In this document: piece after piece, positions 26,917-35,370 of the stretch
Numbering within the stretch: position 1 is the stretch's first letter
Layout of the letters: the number at the start of each line of letters is the position of its first letter
Source: Verrucomicrobiales bacterium
GTDB lineage: Bacteria > Verrucomicrobiota > Verrucomicrobiia > Verrucomicrobiales > DEV007
Direction: 5' to 3'
DNA length: 64,000 nucleotides
Assembly: GCA_029213195.1 (NCBI GenBank)
Contig: JARGNI010000015.1
Coordinates: 1-64,000 of the forward strand
Translations under genes and position numbers: made by a program
Notes under the pieces: model-generated
Told to the model about the DNA's origin: nothing
What the model saw: only the letters and a program-made list of their open reading frames with translations
The model's database searches: none

Positions 26917-28113
26917 TCAAGTTTCTTCGCTAGCTGGTTCCAGAACAGGGACCTGGAGAAAGAGGGTCCGGGTGAAGGCGTCGCAGCGAATCAAGGTGCC
27001 CTCGAAGGAAACCTTTTTCCCGATTCGACTCCGGAGGTCCTTCGTTTCGGACTCCGGGGGAGCATTGGTCACCAATTGCAGCCGTTCTCCATTTTCGAGT
27101 CGTCCGAGATCGAAGATGAGCCGGTGACCCGGCCCTCGGCCGAAGACACGATCCATGGAAAACGTCTCGACCGCCTTGAGTTGGGCTTCTCCCGCAACCT
27201 CCTGATCTTTCCAGAAGGTATCGAAGGTCTTGGAGAACTCGTAGCGGCTTGTTGCCTCGGAGAATCCCTCCACCCATTGTGCGACGACAGGGGAAGAGAT
27301 TTCGATGGGCTCCTCGACCACGGGTTCTTCTTCAATTTCTTCCTCGATGACTTCTTCCACGACCGGTTCGGGAGCAGGTTCTTCGACGACCTCCTCTTCG
27401 ACTTCTTCGAAGGCGGGTATCGCTTCTTCCTGCTCGGTTTCTTCTTCCTCGTGCTTCGGAAGAGGAGGTGGGTGGGGAGTCTCTCGGTCTGGCACCGGAG
27501 GCGGAACGGGGATTTTCTCGGTTTCCATGGATTCCTGTTCTTTTCCCGCGTTGGCTTTGTGGATCAGGAAGAGAGAAATTTTCTCGAGGAGCTCGACATC
27601 TTCAGTCAGCAGATCGACTGTGTTCGCGACGCGGCTTCGCAGTACGGTGACACCTCGGTGGTCGATCTCGAACTGGTCGAATCGCGCCACCAGTCTCTTG
27701 ATGGCATGGACGACCTCGGTATCGAGAAATTCTCGAACTTGCGCAGGGTCGGCGCCCTCGACCAGGATTCCCGAGTCGAAGCTCGCGTCTCCGATCTCGA
27801 TATCGACCCGGCTGAAAAGCGAGTTGGTCACCTCGGAAAAGAATCCCTGCGGGCTCAACTTGAGTTGGATGGGCAACGCATTCTTGAAAGTCGCGATATA
27901 CTCCGTCCACTGGCTTTTCCCCACATTCTTGGTCTGCACCAGGAGCTGCATGGCGGGTCGGGATCCGCGTAGGGCCTTGCGGCTTCCGGACTGGAATCTC
28001 AGATCGAGACGATGCGCTGCTTCCGCCCATACTTCGTTGAGTGCCTTCGAATGCTTAGACACCGCGATGGCAATAATCGCACCGACGATGATCAAGATGA
28101 ACAACACTTCCAT
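26917..28113 (-). CDS. Membrane-anchored protein with acidic linker, unknown function
   Basis: A 398-aa protein. One N-terminal helix (MEVLFILIIVGAIIAIAVS) is followed by a folded domain of about 170 residues (from ALNEVWAEAAHRLDLRF). A long Glu/Pro/Val-rich linker (about 185-270) contains proline stretches such as PPPVPDRETPHPPPLP. A C-terminal domain (about 285-390, from VAQWVEGFSEATSRYEF) ends the protein. The first domain resembles proteins that compare local protein data of membranes in Planctomycetes and Verrucomicrobia, but I cannot assign a family. The ATG at 28113 begins the membrane helix. It may be a spacer protein reaching through the periplasm. Confidence 0.7.
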   Translation of the reverse strand: MEVLFILIIVGAIIAIAVSKHSKALNEVWAEAAHRLDLRFQSGSRKALRGSRPAMQLLVQTKNVGKSQWTEYIATFKNALPIQLKLSPQGFFSEVTNSLFSRVDIEIGDASFDSGILVEGADPAQVREFLDTEVVHAIKRLVARFDQFEIDHRGVTVLRSRVANTVDLLTEDVELLEKISLFLIHKANAGKEQESMETEKIPVPPPVPDRETPHPPPLPKHEEEETEQEEAIPAFEEVEEEVVEEPAPEPVVEEVIEEEIEEEPVVEEPIEISSPVVAQWVEGFSEATSRYEFSKTFDTFWKDQEVAGEAQLKAVETFSMDRVFGRGPGHRLIFDLGRLENGERLQLVTNAPPESETKDLRSRIGKKVSFEGTLIRCDAFTRTLFLQVPVLEPASEET

Positions 28114-28188
28114 GGGCGATACCCTGCCCAATCTCTTTCGCGGTGGCGATGGAAAAAAACTCTCCTTTTTGTAATCGAGCTTCTCCGA

Positions 28189-29244
28189 TCAAGTCTCGCG
28201 CAAGATCGAGTGGGTGAGGGCGGGAAAGCCGCAAAAGAGGGTCCCGTCTTCGATCGGCTCATGGGGAAAGGGTTCGTCCGAGGAGAGGTGATCCCGGCAG
28301 ATCGCGTCGAAGGATTCCCGATCCTGGGCCCTTCTCAATTCTTCCTGCAATCGACCTTCGTGAATCCCGGAGACGATGTAGTTGGTGAACTTCTTCATGC
28401 GATGCACGAGTTGCGTCTCGTGATCGAAATCGCCTTCGGCGCGAATTTCCTCCGCGAGCTCCTCCAGGTAGGCCTGGAGGTCTCGGAAGGTGGGGCGGAC
28501 CGTTTCCAGCCCGACAAACGAATCGCGGATCTGCTGGAAGAGCCAGGGGTTTCGGATCCCGCCTCTACCGATCATCAGTCCGGCAGCTTCGGTCTGTTCA
28601 TGCAGTGCACGAGCCGTCTCTACCGACACGATGTTGCCATTGGCGGTGACCGGGTAGGGCAGGACTCTCACGGCTTCGGCGATCCGGTCTGGGTGGATCG
28701 GGGTTCGATATTTTTCGCGAACGGTTCGGCCATGGATCGTGAGTCCATCGATGGGGAGTTCGGCGAACAGGGGGAGAAGCTCGTCGAACTCGCTCTCGGA
28801 TTCGAAACCGATCCTGGTTTTCAGGGTGAGCTTTCCGGTCACGACTTCACGCAGGGCATGGGTGATCGCGCGGATTTTGTCGGGCTCTCGAAGCAAAGCT
28901 CCCCCGGCCGCTTTTCCACAGACCTTCGGAGCCGGGCAGCCGAGGTTGAGATCCATGCCCGCGAGGGGAACCCCCGCCTCTTCGGTCTTTCTCTGGATCT
29001 CGAGAGTCGTTCGCACGAGATCTTCGGCCGAGTTTCCGATCATCTGGGCCTGGATGGGTTTTGCCGAGCCCAGGGAAAGAACGGAGCGAAGAATGGTCTT
29101 GTCAGGATGAGAATCCCGATGGACGCGGAAATATTCGGTCACATAGAGGTCGGCACCTCCCCTTCTCTCGAGGCAACGCCACAGCGGAAGGACGGAGACG
29201 TCCTGCATCGGGGCAAGAGAGAGGATGGGGATCGCGGATGGCAT
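28189..29244 (-). CDS. dus: tRNA-dihydrouridine synthase
   Basis: A 351-aa flavoprotein that reduces uridines in the tRNA D-loop using NADPH. The TIM barrel begins LSLAPMQDVSVLPLW and includes the tRNA/FMN motifs MDLNLGCPAPKVCGKAAGGALL (with catalytic Cys), RIGFES, TIHGRTVREKY, ANGNI and MIGRGGIRNPWLF. It is followed by the C-terminal helical tRNA-binding domain. The ATG at 29244 is used; longer upstream codons are not conserved-looking. Which uridine is modified (DusA, B or C class) is not decided. It is divergent from the Tat-exported isomerase-like gene. Confidence 0.92.
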   Translation of the reverse strand: MPSAIPILSLAPMQDVSVLPLWRCLERRGGADLYVTEYFRVHRDSHPDKTILRSVLSLGSAKPIQAQMIGNSAEDLVRTTLEIQRKTEEAGVPLAGMDLNLGCPAPKVCGKAAGGALLREPDKIRAITHALREVVTGKLTLKTRIGFESESEFDELLPLFAELPIDGLTIHGRTVREKYRTPIHPDRIAEAVRVLPYPVTANGNIVSVETARALHEQTEAAGLMIGRGGIRNPWLFQQIRDSFVGLETVRPTFRDLQAYLEELAEEIRAEGDFDHETQLVHRMKKFTNYIVSGIHEGRLQEELRRAQDRESFDAICRDHLSSDEPFPHEPIEDGTLFCGFPALTHSILRET

Positions 29245-29278
29245 GAAGGTGCAATGGGCAGACACCGGACGGCAACCT

Positions 29279-29309
29279 AACCCTGTATGCTCCCGGAACC
29301 AACAGGGTT
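29279..29309. repeat. 31-nt palindrome related to family B (inverted arms)
   Basis: AACCCTGT (29279-29286) pairs with ACAGGGTT (29302-29309). The words match family B and total length is the same, but the arm order is reversed (AACCC first). It may be a permuted copy or a chance match. Confidence 0.35.
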
Positions 29310-29389
29310 CGATCGATTGAGCAGGAGCGGCAGCGCAATTTCGTACCAATCACGACTATCCTCGACGCGACCTTCGTCTAGTTTTCCCC

Positions 29390-30316
29390 ATGAAGAATTC
29401 CTCTCCCTTTTCTCGTCGTCGCTTTGTTTCCGGTTCGACCGCAACGATCGCCGCGGTTTCGGCCTCCCTTCAAACTCGCTTCGCCCTCGCGGAGAAAGCG
29501 GCCGAGGAGGCCGGGGTCGGAGGCAAGATCAATCATTCCGCCTGCAAATGGTGCTACCGGGACATCTCTCTCGACGATCTCTGCACGGCCGGAAAGGAGT
29601 TTGGATTGGAATCGGTCGAGTTGCTGATGCCCGAAGATTTCCCCACCCTGAAGAAACACGACATGCACTGTGCCATGGTCAGTTTTCCTTCTGCCGAGGT
29701 GACGATTGGGGGGAAGAAGAAAAAGATCGGGACGATTCCGAACGCTTTCAATCGCCTGGAGCATCACGATACCCTCGTCGAAATCTACGAGCCTCACATC
29801 AAGGCCAGCAGGGAAGCTGGTTTCACCAATGTGATCTGCTTTTCGGGGAACCGGAACGGGATGGATGATGAAGAGGGGCTCGAGAACTGTGCGGTCGGTC
29901 TGAAGAAACTCATGCCCCTCTGCGAAAAGCTCGGGGTGACGCTCTCGATGGAACTCCTCAATTCCAAGGTGAATCACAAGGATTACATGTGCGACCTTTC
30001 TTCGTGGGGAGCCGCCCTCTGTGACGAGGTGGGTTCGGAAAATTTCAAACTCCTCTACGATATCTACCACATGCAGATCATGGAGGGAGACATCATCGCG
30101 ACGATCAAGGATCGGAACCAATACTTCAGCCACTACCATACGGGAGGCGTTCCGGGTCGTGCCGAGATCGATGAAACCCAGGAGCTCTACTACCCGGCGA
30201 TCATGAAGGCCATCGTCGAAACCGGCTACACCGGGTGGGTCGCCCAGGAGTTCATTCCGAAGCGCGAGGACAAGATCGCTTCCTTGAAGCAGGCCGTTGA
30301 AATCTGCACGGTCTAG
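29390..30316 (+). CDS. Tat-exported sugar isomerase-like TIM barrel (Hyi/xylose isomerase-like)
   Basis: A 308-aa protein with a twin-arginine signal (SRRRFVSGSTATIAAVSA). The mature TIM barrel resembles hydroxypyruvate isomerase: it has NHSACKWCYRDISLDDLC, VICFSGNRNGMDDEEG, TLSMELLNSKVNHKDYMCD and LLYDIYHMQIMEGDI, with Glu, Asp and His at metal-ligand positions, and ends with GWVAQEFIPKRED. Such proteins are common in Verrucomicrobia and Planctomycetes, often secreted, and may process unusual sugars. The true substrate is not known. Its divergent neighbour (dus) is unrelated. Confidence 0.85.
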   Translation: MKNSSPFSRRRFVSGSTATIAAVSASLQTRFALAEKAAEEAGVGGKINHSACKWCYRDISLDDLCTAGKEFGLESVELLMPEDFPTLKKHDMHCAMVSFPSAEVTIGGKKKKIGTIPNAFNRLEHHDTLVEIYEPHIKASREAGFTNVICFSGNRNGMDDEEGLENCAVGLKKLMPLCEKLGVTLSMELLNSKVNHKDYMCDLSSWGAALCDEVGSENFKLLYDIYHMQIMEGDIIATIKDRNQYFSHYHTGGVPGRAEIDETQELYYPAIMKAIVETGYTGWVAQEFIPKREDKIASLKQAVEICTV

Positions 30317-30350
30317 CGGATCGCGCCAGCCTTGCTGTGGTGGCTGAAAA

Positions 30351-31097
30351 TCACGGCAACTTCCAGAGCTCGCGAAACTTCTTGTACTCCGCCTCGGGGA
30401 GCAGGACGTAGAGCGGGTTCTTGGAGGGATCGATCGCGGCAATGAGTCGCTTGAGATTCGCTTCGGACATCGTCGTGCATCCTGCGGTGGGCGCCGCCCC
30501 ATCTCGTCGCCAGATGTGGAAGAAGATTGAAGAACCTTCCCCGGGGGTGATCCCGGTCTTCTTGGAGTTGTGCTCGATGAAGAGCTTCAGGGAATGGGCA
30601 TGGTCCCCCTGTTTCATTTGCGCTTTTTTCTCGGCCGGCGTACGCGGCTCGTGATCGAGGACACGGTGCTGATTGTAGTAGGGAGAACTCGTATCTTCAT
30701 ACCACATGTCTCGCGTCGTGATCTGCCAGTAGGGAAGAAGAGGGGATTTCTTGACGCTGGGGGAGTAGCCATAGGCGGCTCCCAACTGGAAGATTCCTGC
30801 CGGAGCCCGCCCGTCGCCCTCTCGCTTGGTTCGGATGTTGTCTGGGACCCGCGGATGGATTCCCCGTCCCCAGACGAGACCACTTCTCCCCAATCGCCCT
30901 TTCCAGGAAGGCCCCTGTGCCTTCCAGGCTTTCTTGGCGAAGCCTTTCTTCTCATACAGCGTCAAGGTGACGTAGGAGGAGTTCCAATTCGGAGCGATTC
31001 CGACCAGAACCTGTTCACAGTCATCAGGCAATCGGGCTTCCGCTTTCGGCACCACGAGGACCGAGAGGATGGGAAGGAGAAGGAGAAAGCGAATCAT
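30351..31097 (-). CDS. L,D-transpeptidase catalytic domain protein (YkuD)
   Basis: A 248-aa exported protein with signal peptide (IRFLLLLPILSVLVVPKAEA). The YkuD domain fills the rest and shows the motif FFHIWRRDGAAPTAGCTTM, with conserved His and the catalytic Cys. The substrate-side segment includes RAPAGIFQLGAAYG. This family makes 3-3 crosslinks in peptidoglycan or attaches lipoproteins to it; some homologues hydrolyse. No LysM or other binding domain is present. It is alone on the minus strand, with 170 bp separating it from the preceding operon. Confidence 0.85.
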   Translation of the reverse strand: MIRFLLLLPILSVLVVPKAEARLPDDCEQVLVGIAPNWNSSYVTLTLYEKKGFAKKAWKAQGPSWKGRLGRSGLVWGRGIHPRVPDNIRTKREGDGRAPAGIFQLGAAYGYSPSVKKSPLLPYWQITTRDMWYEDTSSPYYNQHRVLDHEPRTPAEKKAQMKQGDHAHSLKLFIEHNSKKTGITPGEGSSIFFHIWRRDGAAPTAGCTTMSEANLKRLIAAIDPSKNPLYVLLPEAEYKKFRELWKLP

Positions 31098-31154
31098 GGG
31101 GGTGAATTTACTTCGGAAATCTTAAATATCTACCAGATCTCTTTGGCGGGAGTT

Positions 31155-31177
31155 CGCTCTCTACTACGCAGAGAGCG
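31155..31177. other. 8-bp hairpin between two genes
   Basis: CGCTCTCT (31155-31162) pairs perfectly with AGAGAGCG (31170-31177) around a 7-nt loop. It lies between the membrane protein gene ending at 31268 and the L,D-transpeptidase start at 31097, both on the minus strand. It could be a terminator of the upstream operon lacking a strong T tract. Confidence 0.35.
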
Positions 31178-31267
31178 GGAAAACTCATAGAGGTTTCGCT
31201 CTTTCCACCGCCTACGATACGGTGCCAACTGGCAGGTGGGATATGGCGTGAAAGGGAAATCCGGGAG

Positions 31268-31714
31268 CTAGGATGCGTCGGTCTTTCCGAATTTCGTTTC
31301 CCATTCTTCGAGGTCTTCCGGAAAGAAACGAGCGTGCAGGAAAGGGAGCAGGAGAAGAAAGCAAAGGATGGCAAAGAGGGTGGGGGAAGTGCGGATCCCG
31401 GGAATCCAGAATAGGTTGCCGACCAGGAACGGAAGAGGGAGGAGCCAGAAAAGGAAGGGGGACCGCTGAGAGGAATACCATTTTCCAAACAGGGAAACAT
31501 ACCTTCGCGACTCTCCGTACCGCGAGATAAACAGGTGGGTCGTCTCTTGATAGAGAGACAGTAGGGAAAGAAGCGCGATCGCCAATCCGAAGTCGTTGAG
31601 AAATCGGTCGCTCGCGATTTGAGAACCCGCGAGTCGAGAATACACGGTGACTCCGAATCCGGTAATCAACGAGCCCTGAAGGAGAAGTCCCACCAGGTTC
31701 CAGAAGAAAGTCAT
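31268..31714 (-). CDS. Small integral membrane protein of sulfatase operon
   Basis: A 148-aa membrane protein with about four predicted helices (roughly 3-24, 42-56, 84-103 and 110-128), then a charged tail (FPEDLEEWETKFGKTDAS). Its ATG overlaps the stop of the upstream hydrolase gene by 4 nt (ATGA), so it is translationally coupled. No family is recognised. As the last member of the operon-like run with two sulfatases and a hydrolase, it might aid export or anchoring, but this is speculative. Confidence 0.68.
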   Translation of the reverse strand: MTFFWNLVGLLLQGSLITGFGVTVYSRLAGSQIASDRFLNDFGLAIALLSLLSLYQETTHLFISRYGESRRYVSLFGKWYSSQRSPFLFWLLPLPFLVGNLFWIPGIRTSPTLFAILCFLLLLPFLHARFFPEDLEEWETKFGKTDAS

Positions 31715-33738
31715 GGGGAGGGCACAAGCGACTTCACGGCCCAGCGCAATCCTTCGATGTCACCGTACTTTACCGCTCCAGGAACCATGGAGTCATCCCA
31801 GTTGTCTTCGATGGCGGAGAAACGGAAGTCACCCGGATCGATGTCGAGCATGGCAATCGTTTCTCCACAGAGAAGCTTGGCTCCGAGGGCGACACTGGCG
31901 AGAGGACCCTCGGCAGCCACGGTGATCTTCTTCACGTCCCAGTCCGGGTGTTGCTCCGCCATGCGAATGGCGGCGACGAGGTCGTGGACTCGTCGTACCC
32001 ATACGGAGTCATTGTAGCCATAAAAATAGACCGGGGAACGCTGCCAGCTGTCGGCGGCGAGTTCCTTCTTGCCGGAATAGGTTGTCGGGAGATTGGAAAC
32101 TTCAGGATCGTTCTGGCCATAGAGATCGAGACAGATCACGGCGGCTTCCGTGATGCCGACCTCTTCGTTCTGCCCCTTCTCACCGAGTTGGATGAGAACC
32201 TCGCCATTCCAGTTCTTCGGATAGGTGATGTTTGCGGCGATGGGGTCATCACCATTGGCGGAATCGATCTGGCCTGACATGGTCACGATCTGTTCGTCCG
32301 AGGCTTTCAGCTCGAGCGTGAACAGGAACTCCTTTCCTTCGAGGGTCGATTTGCGGAGAATGGTTTCCCAGGCAGGGCGAACCCAAGAATCGATGGCACC
32401 GAAGTCTCCCTGCTTGGCCTTTGCCAGTGCATCGGACCACTGGCTGGCGCTGTCCTCCGCCCAGTGTCGATTGACAGTCCGTTCGTGCTCCGGACCCACC
32501 TCGTAGTTTTCCGGTATGCGCTCCGGATCGCTCCAGACGCTGAGGTGAGATTTGCCGAGGTAGACGAAGTCTTTTTCGAGGACGGGAGTGGACTCTCCCA
32601 AGCCGAAGTGGCGATTGACGAAGTTGTAGAGGTGGCCTCGAGAGACGTGATTGAAGTTGTGTTTGAAGTGGATGTCGAAGTGCGCCTCGTAGTTCTGCGG
32701 CGCTTCGAGCGACTGGTAGAGGGAAAGCAGGTCGGGATGGCCCTTGGTTTCCAGCTCGATCGTCCAGTCGTCGGCCGCGGTCAGTCCGAGCGGGCGAGGC
32801 GCCGTGGCTGCGGCGATATCGATATTCCCCTGGTCGATCCGGAGATAGTAGGTGTTCTCGCAAGTGCACCCTCCCTGCATCGCGGTCGATGCCATCACGG
32901 CGGGAAAGGCGGCATCGATGCGATCATCGATCGCTGATAGAATCATGGTCTGCGTCGCTCCTCCACTGGCTCCGGTGACGAGGAGTCGATCTGGGTCCAC
33001 TTCGGGAATGGTTTCGAGGTAGTCGAGCGCCCGGATGCTGTTCCAGGTTTGGAGACCGAAGTTGGTCTGGAGATGGAGCGTCGCCTGGGGACTGACAAAT
33101 CCCCATTTTCCCATCTCGGGATGGCTCAATTCCTTCCTCGGGCCCCGACGGTGATCGCTCAGCTGGATCGAGTCGGCGTAGCCAATCATGTCGTAGACAA
33201 AAACAACGCAGCCCATTCGGGCAAGCTGAACACACCGAGCGAGAATGGGGTTTCGTGCTGCGTTCCAGAATCGCTCCGCTCCCTTCGCAACCTGCTCGCG
33301 AGCTCCTCGACCCCCGCCCCGGGCGAGGGAGTCGTAGAAACGTCCGTCGGTCCAGTGCCCGTGGGGGCAGAGAACACCGGGCCGCTTTCCATCGCGAAGA
33401 CCCTTTGCCGCCGAGCTGCCAGTCGGGACGAAAAGGCTTCCGGTGACGTAGTGCCCGGGGAACGACTCGAAAAAGACGCGTTCGACACGAAAGCCTTCTC
33501 CCTCGATTGCTCCAAATCGTTGGGGATTGAGAGCCGTCTTTTCAGGGAGTGGGAGCAATCCCGATGCGAGAAGGATTCGCGTCTTGATTTCCTCTCTTCG
33601 TTCTTCCCAGTCCTGTCCCTCCCGAAGGCTTCGAAAGGGGTGCTCGTCGTGGAGAGTGACCGGAGTTTGCAGGCGGGTTTCTGCCGAGGCAAGAGAGAGA
33701 GTGCTCGCGAAGGCGAAGACAAGGAAGAGAAGTTTCAT
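31711..33738 (-). CDS. Large exported alpha/beta hydrolase (acetyl xylan esterase-like)
   Basis: A 675-aa protein with signal peptide (KLLFLVFAFASTLSLASA). The esterase-like core has PGVLCPHGHWTDG, VFVYDMIGYADS, the elbow VTGASGGATQTM (Ser nucleophile in GASGG), and LTAADDWTIELE near the acid. A helical region and a second, hydrolase-like half follow (DGDDPIAANITYPKNWNGEV-type strands ending in a YGDIEGLRWAVKS tail). Related proteins in PVC bacteria sit beside sulfatases and remove acetyl groups from glycans. The ATG at 33738 is 16 bp from the upstream sulfatase stop. Confidence 0.8.
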   Translation of the reverse strand: MKLLFLVFAFASTLSLASAETRLQTPVTLHDEHPFRSLREGQDWEERREEIKTRILLASGLLPLPEKTALNPQRFGAIEGEGFRVERVFFESFPGHYVTGSLFVPTGSSAAKGLRDGKRPGVLCPHGHWTDGRFYDSLARGGGRGAREQVAKGAERFWNAARNPILARCVQLARMGCVVFVYDMIGYADSIQLSDHRRGPRKELSHPEMGKWGFVSPQATLHLQTNFGLQTWNSIRALDYLETIPEVDPDRLLVTGASGGATQTMILSAIDDRIDAAFPAVMASTAMQGGCTCENTYYLRIDQGNIDIAAATAPRPLGLTAADDWTIELETKGHPDLLSLYQSLEAPQNYEAHFDIHFKHNFNHVSRGHLYNFVNRHFGLGESTPVLEKDFVYLGKSHLSVWSDPERIPENYEVGPEHERTVNRHWAEDSASQWSDALAKAKQGDFGAIDSWVRPAWETILRKSTLEGKEFLFTLELKASDEQIVTMSGQIDSANGDDPIAANITYPKNWNGEVLIQLGEKGQNEEVGITEAAVICLDLYGQNDPEVSNLPTTYSGKKELAADSWQRSPVYFYGYNDSVWVRRVHDLVAAIRMAEQHPDWDVKKITVAAEGPLASVALGAKLLCGETIAMLDIDPGDFRFSAIEDNWDDSMVPGAVKYGDIEGLRWAVKSLVPSP

Positions 33739-33754
33739 GATGTGGGGGCAAGGG

Positions 33755-35233
33755 CTACCAGAGCTTGGGTGGTTTGGCACCGGTGTCAGGATTGGGTCGG
33801 AGAGGTTTTGCGTCGACCTCGACTCGCCATTCGTTCAGCGCGTCGGCGAGTTCCTTGACTCGGTCGGCTTCGAGTTGCTCGAGATTGTTGTGCTCTTCCT
33901 CGTCGGTTTCGAGGTGGTAGAGCTCAAAAGCGCCATCCTCGAGATCCTGGATCAGCTTGTATTCTCCCTTGCGTATCGCGCTGGCAGGAAAGCCTCCCTG
34001 GTTGGCGTAGTGTGGGTAGTGAAAGAAGATCGGGCCGCGATCGAACTTGGCGAAAGGATTGCGGAGCAGGGGTTCGAGATTGACGCCGTCGACGTGCTGA
34101 TCGGGGAGCGGTTCGAGCCCCGCCATGGCAAGCAGGGTCGGGTAGAAGTCCGTGCTCACGGCAGGCACATTGCAGCGGGTGCCGGCCGGGGTCACGCCAG
34201 GCCAGCGGAAGATGACCGGCTCGCGGATTCCCCCTTCATACATCCAGCCCTTGCCGCCCCGGAGAGGAAGGTTCGAGGTAGGCCAGCCTTCGGAGGTGGA
34301 GAGTCCTCCGTTGTCGGACATGAAGACGATCGCGGTGTTGTCCCGCATCCCGAGCTCGTCGAGACGCTGGAGGACGCGACCGACAGCCCGGTCGAGGCTT
34401 TCGACCATGGCGGCGTAGGTGGCATGGTTCTGTCGGACTCGAAGTTTCCTTCCCCCCTTGGCTCCCGGCCAGACCTGTCGTTCGCCTTCCGGGTCGAAGC
34501 TTCCTGCGACGTCATCGATCCCGAGGTCTTTTGCTTTCTTGGTGTACTTGTCGACCAGTCTCTTGGGAGCCTGGAGGGGCGTGTGAACGCTGTAAAAGGA
34601 GAGATAGAGGAGAAAGGGATCCGGGCTTCCCGCAGCCTGCTCGAGAAAGGCGACCGATTCCATCGCCAGTCGATCGGTCAGGAATTCTCCCTCGGGTCCG
34701 GGCGAAAGATTCTGGACATTCTTGTAGGGAGAAAAATAGCTCCGCGGCAATCCGTTGGAGCCTCCTCCCTTGTTGATCTGAAATCCCTGATCCGTGGGGA
34801 GATGACCTTCTCCACCCAGGTGCCATTTGCCTGCGAAGAAGGTCTGGTACCCATTGTCGCGAAGCATTTCCGCGAGGGTGACCTCTTCAAGCGCCATCCG
34901 ACTCTGAAACGTAGCCGCTGCGTAGGTGCCATTGCGCCGGCCGGAGAAGTAGTTGGTCGTGTCGGTGCGAGCGGGATATTTCCCGGTGAAAATGCTGGCC
35001 CGGGTGGGGGAGCAAACCTGGCTCGCGGCGTAGAAATCGGTAAAGACCATTCCGCTTTTGGCGAGGCTGTCGAGATGAGGAGTCTCGTAGAAAGTCTCCG
35101 GATTGTTGAAGCCAACATCGTGGTATCCGAGGTCATCGGCGAGAAAGAAGACGAAGTTCAGTTTCTCCTGCGCGGAGAGAGGCAGGATCGAAAACAATCC
35201 CAGGGAAAGGGTGAGGAGTCGGGCTCGGGTCAT
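33755..35233 (-). CDS. Secreted sulfatase, N-acetylglucosamine/arylsulfatase-like
   Basis: A 492-aa sulfatase with signal peptide (LLTLSLGLFSILPLSA). Core motifs are FVFFLADDLGYHDVGF (D33, D34), the Cys-type active site CSPTR (C74), TFFAGKWHLGGEG, FLYLSFYSVHTPL and FMSDNGGLSTSEGWPTSNLP. The maturation enzyme that makes formylglycine is not in the window. It is followed after 16 bp by the large esterase-like gene and is preceded by another sulfatase on the same strand, so the three form a probable carbohydrate-desulfation operon. The target glycan is not known, but algal polysaccharides such as carrageenan or fucoidan are typical for this group. Confidence 0.93.
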   Translation of the reverse strand: MTRARLLTLSLGLFSILPLSAQEKLNFVFFLADDLGYHDVGFNNPETFYETPHLDSLAKSGMVFTDFYAASQVCSPTRASIFTGKYPARTDTTNYFSGRRNGTYAAATFQSRMALEEVTLAEMLRDNGYQTFFAGKWHLGGEGHLPTDQGFQINKGGGSNGLPRSYFSPYKNVQNLSPGPEGEFLTDRLAMESVAFLEQAAGSPDPFLLYLSFYSVHTPLQAPKRLVDKYTKKAKDLGIDDVAGSFDPEGERQVWPGAKGGRKLRVRQNHATYAAMVESLDRAVGRVLQRLDELGMRDNTAIVFMSDNGGLSTSEGWPTSNLPLRGGKGWMYEGGIREPVIFRWPGVTPAGTRCNVPAVSTDFYPTLLAMAGLEPLPDQHVDGVNLEPLLRNPFAKFDRGPIFFHYPHYANQGGFPASAIRKGEYKLIQDLEDGAFELYHLETDEEEHNNLEQLEADRVKELADALNEWRVEVDAKPLRPNPDTGAKPPKLW

Positions 35234-35370
35234 GAGGTCGGGAAAAGGAAAGTGGGTCGGGAACGGGAGAGTAGCATCTCACGAATGCCGGTCCGCTCCA
35301 AGACCAGACTGGGTTTCGTTGATTACTTGAATGCGCCTCGAGGATGCCAGAAACGCAGATCGCCTTTCGA

